Source: Mariannaea sp. PMI_226 (lineage: Eukaryota > Ascomycota > Sordariomycetes > Hypocreales > Nectriaceae). From it: a stretch of DNA of 64,000 bases. Below, in pieces: positions 23,301 through 31,102 of this stretch. The stretch is from NCBI GenBank assembly GCA_024336345.1, contig JANFOG010000010.1, positions 310,001 to 374,000 of the forward strand, written 5' to 3'. The position numbers and the translations under genes are program-made. How positions within the stretch are numbered: the first letter of the stretch is position 1; every line of letters begins with the position of its first letter. The notes beneath the pieces are model-generated. The model searched no databases and was not told the DNA's origin. It saw only the letters and a program-made list of their open reading frames with translations.

Positions 23301-24053
23301 AGATCTGGTGTCTACTCTTGGGCGATATATAGCAACATGAAACTTGCCCCATGGCCCCGACTCGGCTCTGGTCTGGATTGTGCCGTCATCCGTAAACTGT
23401 TTAACAATGTCCGCGCCGGCCATGGCAAAGTCGTCTTCACTATCCGTGTACCTGGGAATAGCATGCGTTGTCTTCCGATGGATTGACTGCACTGGTACGG
23501 TCCAGCCGAATCCAAACGACCCATTGCCTGACCCAGAGTCGTATCCAAGGGCTAACTCAGGGCCGTAGCCGCCCCGGCTCTCCGACGCGTGAATTGGCAG
23601 CGAGAAAGACATGGTACCGGTTGCAGGACTGACGGAGAAGTTTTCACTGATAGGCTTGAATGCCCCGCCACCTTTTCCGGATACATCGAAGGAGGTTTTA
23701 AAGCCAGGAACACCCTCGCCTAGTGTTCTGGCTTGAGGGGAGAAAGCTGATGACCCAGGTGTAGAGTTAGGTGCGGACGGAAAGGCAGAGGCCGACGCAG
23801 AAGCTGAACTGGAGGCGGCGGCTGAAGCAAAAGCAGATGTTGAAGCTGAAGCAGACGCAGACGCAGACGCTGAGTTAGGTGTAGAGGTAGAGGCAGAATA
23901 AGACGTCTGCGCACGACTTTTGGGTGCGGTCACAGCTTGGCTCTTACTTGGACCTGGCTGTGATGGTGTTGTAGCTATGGTTGATCCAGAGGACAGTGGC
24001 GAGGGACCAAGAGTTCGGCCACGGCCCTGTACTCGTGGTTGAATTGGCGGCAT
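16380..24053 (-). CDS. Tc toxin-like B-C fusion protein (SpvB / TcB-mid / RHS core / variable C-terminus)
   Basis: A single uninterrupted exon encodes 2557 residues. The frame stays open upstream to 24125 but only from a TTG, so the ATG at 24053 (MPPIQPRVQGRG) is taken as start. Residues about 58-95 are a Ser/Ala run. From about 125 there is an SpvB-type domain (SVSPATGTMSFSLPI, LALGYDSGSGNG, FGFGW). About 520-760 carries FG-GAP/VCBS-like repeats (DLTGDGLADVL, DMTGSGLSDLVE, DVDGSGTTDLLYL), followed by TcB middle regions. About 1600-2250 contains YD/RHS repeats (YDVHGNRVQDLDSYDRL), ending in an RHS core (GRWTSPDPLGDVDGPNLYEY). The remaining 306 residues form a separate C-terminal domain. Bacterial TcB and TcC form a hollow cocoon that holds the cleaved C-terminal effector for delivery through TcA. 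The combined length fits such a fusion. No classical signal peptide is visible, no TcA lies in the window, and no frame break is present. Function in this fungus is unknown; horizontal origin is inferred. Confidence 0.9.
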   Translation of the reverse strand: MPPIQPRVQGRGRTLGPSPLSSGSTIATTPSQPGPSKSQAVTAPKSRAQTSYSASTSTPNSASASASASASTSAFASAAASSSASASASAFPSAPNSTPGSSAFSPQARTLGEGVPGFKTSFDVSGKGGGAFKPISENFSVSPATGTMSFSLPIHASESRGGYGPELALGYDSGSGNGSFGFGWTVPVQSIHRKTTHAIPRYTDSEDDFAMAGADIVKQFTDDGTIQTRAESGPWGKFHVAIYRPRVDTRSVRIERWTSEADPADVHWRTISADNATAIYGDSDASRIADTSDGRRRIFSWMLSRSYDACGNAVEYTYKQEDGKGIANANGSMPAWERNRSQESRCRQKYIKRVKYGNRTPNRDLVTWEASKWPEDWMFELVFDYGEHDQDNPSTADSHTDWPVRQDPFSQYHAGFEVRTYRLCRRVLMFHHFPERTKLSENLVSSTTMKYEESPQRTVLTGLIISGHSIDNNADPAANKRYRSESMPQWTFQYTGVPDPDRLATVEANIINLLDLPSSQAKVSEWLDLDSEGMPGLLTKFSDGTLCYQRNIGPSSSSDDDEPQFGGPVVLAQQPSFTGGTFQDLDRNGRLNYVLRDVQGRLLGYFERGDSDTWSSYSDFPETPNGAMWQETIDIDLTGDGLADVLSVVDEPQTLIWQQNLGKKGLSGYRRIYGPEDSSRPQLSQGSDMQTQVADMTGSGLSDLVEISAASVRYWPNLGYGTFGAVVEMGNAPIFSTRDDYDQSRVRLIDVDGSGTTDLLYLLPTGGAALYYNLAGNSWSDRVFIPQLPMTADPSSVFTLDILGKGTGCLCWADTSSERRRIKYIDLMGDTKPHLLESYSNGLGSNTTITYKPSTRFYVEDERRGMPWSTKLPFPVHCISKVAVADAITGNQHSTEYIYHNGCYDPVEKQFAGFEMVEEFRREKLIIGENETYEPPAIYTKSWYSVGLSLGVDQSQFLTRPLVASTMQVSDGDPAERLQALKGMNLRTETYGQDGTEKSLLPFHVQESSYELKLVQSRSSNKYSVVQVCKKETLTKEYERNMQDERIVHDIILKANPFGDVEESLHIVYPRTMDTAFTDVNKNQKTGTISHSRTWFTSDVTGQYSFRKPATQRQQQHDIVNFPFKEGTTLSVEQARAYDFQGLPTAECAGGTWKALKSENWVFYKDSLLKDRLKQGKLEAHSLLDKAYTLAFTPEIVAKIEMGLRNCKVAGKVDDLLEQGKYVKLAGSDNWWVPSSESLFCPPGSSAAEELKEARRSFYTPSYFVDIFGNMTRMKLDKDFLMAEETEDAVGNITRYDNNYQLLRPVKIVDSNLNATEVVIDSLGHTIAAATLGKELGDEEDVDSVKDLVLDVSPEDVDSILLDPTGEVARRVLGNAGSRTVYCINHYALWKAEQDAGLTTSTKLNQTPNANKTPPPTFLLSLTRDLPYARSSNPDIHVSISYLNGLGASLQEVQLNDPNDFGKMWLISGLAIADSEGHAICSYEPCFASSPAPILAENMKTNSAVAFYDATGRGVAALTAECTWSKTTHAPWATTEYSTSDLVLKSRPQDDPDVGHFFARVRPARYLKSWYDKHRLDGTRQEKRGAEKSVIYADAPIITHDSGSGQPIRSVRIAGGKTYTRRFEYDVHGNRVQDLDSYDRLVERIMYDKLGRTLQSTGMDRGESWTLQDAQDTELLSWNCRGYSFTTRYDGLHREVEKLVRKGTGAQKLVTRITYGESSGPGAAALNLKTKVWKVEDQSGVHLCAGYDIRGRCPEKTFQPTQEYKQVIDWKNDANALEDVVYSHSYVYNNLGQVLEEKDAQGNRTKRRFTRQGQVYKLEFKSVKETDWKVYLSNTVFSADGLPSSITYGNKVTTDLTYDEKSRLLISQRTTRASRGGRREFLEDITHTYDCAGRSVFVHDGAEQVQYVGESCVKPEWDYTYDATGRLISATGRAQLAFGEGNQLRPHSAINGLTPTRGGAPDGNQLYQYLETYKYNLEGNILEMKHEAPGTKGVTSWTRNYFYEEQSLLSDDRGVKSNRLSRTAIGEKNEGKYAYSGDAGLAGCITTLPKFSELDWDMNNMLSFSSTQYVNVGTPERTYYVYDHSGNRVRKVTESAAKPGEEPRKQRDTMFLGGVELQARSDGSNLWIARVGGDTLAMVEVSSSRQKPLVRFQTGDHMELDDDAQLISFEEYSPFGSVVCSAVRGDVEAPRAYRFARYEHDRETGLYHCGQRYYCPWLGRWTSPDPLGDVDGPNLYEYVNNDPINSHDPAGTCGILKRKIAAVQAKMAQSGNQGHERQKNKPFTITKNTPDVGFLNNNGVDERASKEQNIQDPSKKISMTFNGVDVWNREKRVYENYPDHSQAPLVMNGSFNQEEKVYAPQETFWMMQVKWNEKNFTNDKLAANNAQLREENPNPYGEQHHLFQEAYGHLFKAVGLHPDMATIFIDKKLHTVIGRVHDNGWAEFFLHEYKEAKDLNRTSPDDRKHIRQALQNKDSDESKFLMETMKQKDNRDYYVSQILSQVCENLGNTGLTPTMIKNCLRFYGVGYSEKGDLMTWEDFEHLWDDYNSRMQNNQANQ
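23774..23880 (-). repeat. Ser/Ala dipeptide-rich low-complexity tract
   Basis: This stretch encodes alternating Ser-Ala repeats near the N-terminus of the Tc-like protein, before the SpvB domain. Such tracts are typical of fungal proteins and unusual at this position in bacterial TcB. Confidence 0.7.
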
Positions 24054-26103
24054 ACTCGAAGGTGTGAAGAGATCACTGTGGAAGTAATGGCAGCGTTGGG
24101 TTCTTCTCTGACGAAGACACCCCAAATTGATGATGACAGGAGTGTCTAGCTAGGGACACAACCGAATGAGAATGGCGTCCTTCTTTGAGTTGAAGTTCAC
24201 GAGGTACTTGAAATTGGAAGTTGCAAAGAGCGTTAGGTACAAGTTTACGATGGCAGTTTCATGGACATTTATCAGACATAGCATGTGGTAACTTGCAACT
24301 ATATACTGGAGATAGGAAATATTCCTGAAATAAGCCTTGACAACGATGAGAGACAGGGATGTCTCACAGTACGGTACCAATACTACCAATATACCCCTGT
24401 TCTTGCTCCTGGGGTGGGTGTGACTACGTCGTGGAACTTCCCCATACTTTGAGGGCCTAGACTCCCCGAGCCGAGCCTAGCTGACGACCCGTTCTCAAAT
24501 CCCGAATGCGCGAAGAAGGAAACGGATAGAACGTAACCAACTACTTTTGGCCTTGTCAAATATTATTGAGATATAGACTGGCTGGTATGAGGTATCGGTA
24601 AGAGAAAGAAGTGTACCTCTCCAAATACATGGTAAACATACCTACTCAGCAGAGTGTGACTTGTTTATCATATATCTTCACCAAGAGAGATATAATGAGA
24701 TATAACACTCTTTTTCCTAATTTAGCTAATCTGTGTGATCAGTTCATACATAGTAGACATCTATGTCCTAATCCACCTCTTCTCTCCTCACTCGTTGGGT
24801 CTTCAGCCAGCCCCTGACAACGATAGTCTTTATTTTAGTGGTTCAATAATCTTCAAGGCAGGGGGGTGACTTTTTCCTATCCTAACCACTGGCTCCTCAC
24901 ACACAGCACAGGGTGCGCTCAACCTTTACCATAGTACTCCGTAAATCTGTCTTTGATCCCACCCGGTGGGGCATGAAGACCTGATTTGGTAGTATGGGTT
25001 CGTTACCACTCCTGTCTTGAGAGTTGCTGGGGTAGCGTCTTCCCCTCCCTGGACTTACTGCGCCCAGTCAAATATCTGACTAGGGGTCACCAGTTCGGAG
25101 AGCGGCGGCAACTAGTCCATCCAATAGTCCGGATCAGCCAAGAATTGAGTGGCACAAAAGTATCGCCCAGAACGTCTTGGAAATGCCATGCAGACTCCAA
25201 AGCATTCCAATGGTCTTATATCCGCATGGATATCACTCTCCTCCAGCTCCCCCACTCCGTACACGGGACGCCACCTGTTCAGCTTTGACCAGAGGCAATA
25301 TTCACAGCTACCACCTGAGCCGCTATTGAATTAATAAACCATGTCATCTGTTCTCTTAATCAGTACTTCCATACGTGGTCACAAATATTCTCGGTGTAGT
25401 CGATTTTGAAATTCAGGTGGCATCAGTACGTAAAACCGTGTATGATGGAAGTTTTACTCAGCAACACCTTTTAGAGGAATGCGTATCTTCAATGAGCCAA
25501 GCTGTTAACTACGCAAAGTTATCAACCACAGTAATCACATGCAGCCGAAAAGCGCTACAGAAATAAGTATTACCGATATGGCGCAGAGATGCAGTGATAC
25601 TGCTAGAGACCACATCAGCGAGGTTCAATCCATTAGTTACTGGCACCAACCGAAAACATAAATGTCAGTGGTGCATTGAATTTTCGGTTGGTACCGGTAA
25701 TGGATTGAACCTCGGGACGACGGGTCTAGAAGCTAGAGAAGAGTCTTCAAAGCTACAAAAGCACAATGGAAACTCATGTTCATTCTTGTGGAATTCATTT
25801 AGTGTGAGTTGAACATCTCGTTATGCCGTTCGCGGCGGCATGCTAACATGACAAAACAGCATGAAATGCAATCTATTCGAGGTCCTTTAACATCATAATA
25901 AAGACAAAATATCGGAAGGACTTGCAGTTCCTCATCTCTCAACTAAGATTGAGGACCTTATCCAAACAAACGATGAAATCAATCGAAAACACAAATAACT
26001 CAGAAAGAAACCGCGATTGCGTAAATTTCGACAACACATGAGCCAGGTGACCTTACCATCGGAATGCCTATGGAAGTATTGCCCCGTTTTTGCGTCCCAT
26101 CTT
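24054..26103. other. AT-rich intergenic region with a long palindrome
   Basis: The first part is the promoter of the Tc-like gene; a short imperfect hairpin (GTGTC...GACAC) lies at 24142-24159. Frames at about 24986-25566 are short and unrecognised. A strong inverted repeat at 25620-25713 is listed separately. Confidence 0.5.
25620..25713. repeat. Long inverted repeat (hairpin), possible MITE relic
   Basis: The left arm (25620-25656) begins GAGGTTCAATCCATTA and ends CACCAACCGAAAA. The right arm (25681-25713) is its reverse complement apart from a four-base length difference and a couple of changes in the middle. The loop is 24 nt. Sixteen bases at the outer ends match perfectly. I see no clear target-site duplication. 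Confidence 0.75.
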
Positions 26104-28010
26104 TCAATCCTCTTGAGCCTTGCTCTTTAATTTGGATGAGACGCGAGAAGGGCTTGGCAGTGACGAGGCCTTACGTTTCCGACCACTGCTACAGGAAATA
26201 TCGTCATCCACGAATGACACCGACTTTGACGGCTTGATGGAGCTTGATGCCGCTGGGGTGGACTGGCAGACTTGCTCAACCACAACGTCCTCAGTGTCGT
26301 CTGAGTTCGTCTCCTCAATCGTGCCGTCAGCAATAGGCAGGGAAACTCCTTCGGCGATTGGGCGCAAGGCGCTGCTCGAATGCTTCCCGTGCTCTTGTAG
26401 CTGATCCCACATAGCAAACGACTGTTTCCTCGCATAGTCTTGTGCATTCCTAAGTCCTCTTCGGCCGTCTTTGAGACCCTGTTGACAATCTGTGAGACTT
26501 GTCGACTTGATGGGAAACTGGTGGTATTTAAGCACACCGTTCGCCGATGGAGCAGCATAATGTGCATACAGGTTGAGATTGTTACCATCCGTGGTGAAAG
26601 TCGTGATCTCAGCGTGGCCCGGGGGGTCAGATTTCCCGAGATAGGAAAGGGCCTCGTTCCGGGCGTATACAAGGGCAGCTCCATCATAGGCGCTCTGCAA
26701 CCTCGCTTCTTCCATATTCTTTCCGAGACCCTTCCACTCCCCGGCTATATGTGGTAGTACCACTGAATAGGGTGCGTCCTTGTAAAGAACGGCTCCATTG
26801 ACATACTCGTCAACTTGGAATTCGTCATCATCTTGCTCTCTCACACCCTCGACAAAGTCCGGCTTCGGAGCAGACAGACCATTATTGAAGCCAACGTCCT
26901 TTGGGAAAGCTGTGAATGCCTGGTTGAACACTCGTTGATAACCTTCGTCATCGTGCTTCTTTAGTAGTTGCCCGCTCACCTCAACGACCATGGTCGACTC
27001 GTTAGCGGCTCTTGCAACGTCGAGGACGTAGCGCCGATATTCTGATTCAGTAGGCGAAGCCGTTCCGCGGGACTGGGCGTATCGCCTACGGATATCCTCG
27101 AGGTTTTTGGGCGGCTTGGAGCCGATCGGGTCGAGAATGCCGTTCTTACGGGCCTGACTAGCGAAGCCAGCCCTCGTTGTTGAGGTAGTCTTTGTTGTCG
27201 TCTTTGTTGATGTCGCCTCCTTCGTGGAGTCCGGGAGGGCAAATGCCGGGGGCTTATGGGTTCCCTTCTTGGTCATTTCGTTAATCTTGTTCAATATGGC
27301 TAAGTTCTTCCGCGTCAATTGTAGCCGCTCTTTCTGGTGATCGCCGTTGTCGCGGTTGCTGTTAATCTGCCGTTTCCGCACCAATGTGGCTGAAGAGATT
27401 TGCTCTCGCTTCTCAACCTTGGGTTTAGGGGTGGAGGTCGATAGAAGCTTGGGGAGCTTGGGTTTCTGGACAATCTATACGAGCCATCAGCAACTTCCTT
27501 CATGTGAGCGAAGGCTGTCCCTACCTCGGCGGTTTCTTTGTTCACTACTTCAGAGCACTGTGTATTTGTCCGCAGCCGTGCTCTCTTCGACAGTGACGAA
27601 TCACCTCCAGCACCTGTTTCGGCCTGCGGTTCACGGGGAGGTGTAGATTGCACGATACGAGCAGGGTCTTCACTACCCGTAGGGTGCTGCCGTACTGCCA
27701 GCCTGGCACTACGCCTCGGGGGTTCTGTAGCCGCCGTGTCAGCATACCTAATGCCTCTTGTCGGTATGGCAGAATGCAAACCCCTATGTATGTCCGTCTG
27801 TGTTAACCGCGCTTTCTTCACAGGCGAGGAAGCGTCCGTATATGCTAGGTCCCGTAGGCGTTTGCTAGACCGCAAGCGCTTCGTGTCTTGTGTGATACTT
27901 CCACCCGCTGGAGAACGACCTTCGTAGCCCGGTGAAAGTTCTACATCATGAGTTAGTATGTATTCCAACTTCCGGTAACAGGGGCTCCTCGACATCTTAC
28001 CTAGAGTCAT
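26104..28010 (-). CDS. DUF7924 domain protein
   Basis: Exons 28010-28001, 27940-27525 and 27465-26104 give 595 residues. The introns are 60 nt (28000-27941, GTAAGA...TAG with a TACTAAC branch) and 59 nt (27524-27466, GTAGGG...CAG); all joins keep frame. The N-terminal half is basic and disordered. The second half carries the conserved core I associate with the fungal DUF7924 family: VFNQAFTAFPKDVGFNNGLS, PDFVEG, HIAGEWKGLGKNMEEARLQS, then GHAEITTFTTDGNNLNLYAH. The tail is Ser/Lys-rich and could be nuclear. The family is widespread and multicopy in filamentous fungi and its biochemical role is unknown; some resemblance to a nuclease-type fold is speculation. The tiny first exon is the least certain part. 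It is the nearest gene upstream of the Tc-like gene and on the same strand. Confidence 0.8.
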
Positions 28011-30032
28011 GTTTGCAATAGTGCCTAACGGCTTCTCTTGCGGTGCCTTGGGCAGTTTGAGATGAGAGCGGCAGGTCGTCGGCTTGGAAGCTCATTCCCT
28101 CATGATAAGAGATGCGCGGTATGAAAAAAGAAGGACTATTCTTATATCAATATTCAGGCTACTTGATTCAGGTTCTGAAGAGATCATATAGCCGCCATCC
28201 GGATGTTTCTTTTGTTGAGTTGAGGTGATCTTCCGAACTGGCGAGTTTGATCCAAGGCGGGTGTAAGACAACAAAGAGCGAAAGAGGCTACAGATGATTG
28301 GCTACCTACTCTCTAACAAACACGAACAAAGGGACAGGTTATTTAACTCAGCATAGATTGATTTAACCTTGTTTTTCTTTGAGTGTGCTAAGACAAACAG
28401 CACGTCTCAATCTCCACACCACCGTACCTAGGTAGGTAGTCAGCGAAGAGTGACAGTAGGCAATCAATGACGGTCAAAGAAAAGGACAATCAAGAAAAAT
28501 TGTTAGAGTCATGGATGGTAATGGTACCCCGTTAACTATATGGAGTCAGGGACTTTGTTGGTATATTAATATAGGCTGCGCAATATATGGCGGGAACTCA
28601 AGCACCGCAGATTTTGCAATGTCTGGTTTGCTAGCATCCATCCTTGTTTGATGCCATAAAAAGCTTACTTTAACACACTCAAAGGGAAAAGGATGCGTTG
28701 GTAAATGTTTGGTAAACCTGTTCACGTTGTAGTCTTGCATTGTCCGAATGCCTCATCTTGCACAATGTGCCTTATCTTGCCTTCGCAATTCTTTGCTGGT
28801 CTGTCATGGCTCATCCAATAACGGACCATAGCGCCCACCATGATAGGACTGTAACGAGCAATGACAACTGCAAAGCTGATGCTCATCATGCTGAAGCAGA
28901 CGCTCGCGATTTTTCGTCAAGAATCTACGTTAGCGTAAGGCAGATCGTTGCGTCCACGACGAGACTGAAGGTGGAGCCGCGAGCCGAACTGTCATAAAAT
29001 AGTTACTGTTAAAGTGGCAATCTAGTCACTTGTGATGATTTCCGTGGGATGATCGCCTTGGCAGAATACGGACTGTCAGCCAAAGCTTCATGAGGTACGA
29101 TCAGAGGGATGCTGGTTGCTTGCGCCAGGCCACCCAAACTCTGCACTAACACAGCTTCATACTCTCTCTCATACTACTTCAAAGCAATAAAGATTTATTT
29201 TAACATTGACGAGGACATCCTCTAGTAGCTCTGAGACGCCTATACTTCAATTACTCGAGAATCTTGCCATGGGAGCAGGGAAATTACTACACCCTTCCAA
29301 CTTAACCTATATCGAGGCAGTTATAATACATAATTACATTTTGCACTTCTGTTTCTTCCTGAAAATGATAGGACAGTGCTTTAGCTATTCCAGGCTGAAA
29401 TAGATACCGACCGAATTGCGTTGAGAGTACCTCAAACTTACCCGAGTAGTCTTGCGTGCAAGTGATCGGTATACCTTGACTTAGTGAGACAGCACTCATG
29501 ATGATACGAATTTATGACGTGTGACAGTTTTATTATTGAACTCGTCACTGCTTCAACTGACAAATCTCTGAGGAATATCTCTGGTATCAGCGAACATCCC
29601 TTTGTCTCTCCAATCTGAGTATTTTCGTTTTATTTCGCATACCTTTTAGGAGATACAAAAGGCAACAATTACAGCCCATCATGAGACTGGACCCCACACA
29701 TTGACACCAAAGTATCTAGGCCTTATTAGCATGAATGAGGGTCCCTGAGCCTGGCCTTTTCACTCAACATTAGGCCTACACTTTCATCTAAGCGCTTTTC
29801 CCGAAACCAATCTCAACCGCACCAAGATTCATGAGGCATGAACACACGCGATGTGATGCTCTTCGTGCTTCACTAGCCCGCATCTGGTAACTGGCGTCGG
29901 GGACCACGGGGTCAATCAATCTCAGCCAATCCTAGCTACCACGTGACGTCACATCAACCTCGCAATCATCGCTAGAACCCGTCGTCACCTGGACTCTTTG
30001 AAGCATCGATAAGGTGGAGGAATATCATCGTC
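28011..30032. other. Intergenic, 2.0 kb
   Basis: It contains the divergent promoters of the DUF7924 gene and the EEP-fold gene. Short frames occur (for example 28740-28997), but they start from TTG and show no recognisable protein. Confidence 0.45.
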
Positions 30033-30095
30033 GTAAGTTATCTGTACTCTTGTGAAAGCGTTCAACTTGCTAACTTCAAAATTGGGATTTCTCAG
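30033..30095 (+). other. Likely 5' UTR intron of the EEP-fold gene
   Basis: A GTAAGT donor at 30033, a TGCTAACTT branch site and a TTTCTCAG acceptor ending at 30095 delimit a 63-nt intron. It ends about 95 nt before the ATG at 30191, with no upstream coding frame. Confidence 0.55.
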
Positions 30096-30190
30096 GTATC
30101 CCATTTCCCCGTTACATCCAAACGATTCCTCGCGACCATTCGTCAATAACATCACCGCCAGAACCCCGCCCCCACCTTTACCCTCCAGAC

Positions 30191-31102
30191 ATGACCCGAG
30201 TTGATATCGAGCCCAGTGCTTCCCTCGCTATGGAACTCACGGCACCGCCCATGGAGGCTCAGAGGAAGAAAACCGCTCCTCTGCGCATCATCTCTTACAA
30301 CGTTCGCTATGCGACCAAACACCCCGTCTCAGGCGAGCACCCTTGGTCCATCCGTGGACCGAAGCTCGTGAACCAGCTACAATTCATCACAAGCGGCCAT
30401 GAGAATGCTTTCATCTGTACACAGGAGTGTCTTCACGGCCAAATCCAGGACATCCAAGCTCAGCTGGGCGATACGTGGGCGTACATTGGCCGTGGCCGTG
30501 GCGAGAAAGCTCATGATGGTGAGTTTTCACCTGTCTGGTATAAACGCGACACATGGAGCTGCAAGCGTCATGAGACGCGATGGCTCAGTAAGACTCCCGA
30601 TCGTCCCTCGCGAGGCTGGGATGCGGCGCTCCCCCGAGTCGTCACCATGGGCGAGTTCCAGCACAACAAGAAGGGGACGCGCGTCATCGTCATGAGCACG
30701 CACTTTGACCACATGGGCGTGAAAGCCCGCGAGCACAGCGCATCGCTGCTCATACAATTCGCCAAGGAGTGGAGCGCCAAGTCCAAGGTGTCGGCCGTCC
30801 TTATCGGGGGCGACTTCAATAGCCCTCCCGATGACGGGGCGTACAAGCTCATCACGGCTCCCGGATCGGGCATGCTGGACATCTCGGAGTTGATCCCGGA
30901 GAGTCGGCGGTACGGAAATCATCTTACCTACACTAGCTTTGGAGAGCCCGATGAGCAGCCTTCACGTATCGACTTCCTCTTCATTCAGGAGCCTCGGACC
31001 GCCAAGGTGATCAACTTTGGCGTGCTGTCCAATAACCACGATGACAAAATCCGCTTGTCTGACCATCGACCTGTCGTGGCAGACTTGGAAATTCATCTTT
31101 GA
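30191..31102 (+). CDS. Endonuclease/exonuclease/phosphatase family protein
   Basis: One exon encodes 303 residues and starts at the ATG at 30191. The EEP fold motifs are complete. RIISYNVRY carries the Asn at 37; FICTQE has the metal-binding Glu at 79; MSTHFDHMG has His 171; LIGGDFNSPPDDGAY has Asp 208 and Asn 210; RIDFLFI has Asp 261; and SDHRPV has the Asp-His pair at 291-292. Members hydrolyse phosphodiester bonds in DNA, RNA, inositol phosphates or sphingomyelin. This short secreted-free form, related to Mg-dependent EEP phosphohydrolases of fungi and bacteria, gives no substrate from sequence alone. There is no signal peptide, so a cytosolic place is likely. All catalytic residues are present, so it should be active. 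Confidence 0.88.
   Translation: MTRVDIEPSASLAMELTAPPMEAQRKKTAPLRIISYNVRYATKHPVSGEHPWSIRGPKLVNQLQFITSGHENAFICTQECLHGQIQDIQAQLGDTWAYIGRGRGEKAHDGEFSPVWYKRDTWSCKRHETRWLSKTPDRPSRGWDAALPRVVTMGEFQHNKKGTRVIVMSTHFDHMGVKAREHSASLLIQFAKEWSAKSKVSAVLIGGDFNSPPDDGAYKLITAPGSGMLDISELIPESRRYGNHLTYTSFGEPDEQPSRIDFLFIQEPRTAKVINFGVLSNNHDDKIRLSDHRPVVADLEIHL

Noticed and set aside
24054..24125. N-terminal extension of the Tc-like frame starting at 24125
   Set aside because: The apparent first Met is a TTG, which fungi do not normally use; the ATG at 24053 is the first in frame.
28740..28997. Putative small secreted protein
   Set aside because: The frame begins with TTG, the hydrophobic start is not a convincing signal peptide from any ATG, and there is no poly-Cys pattern.
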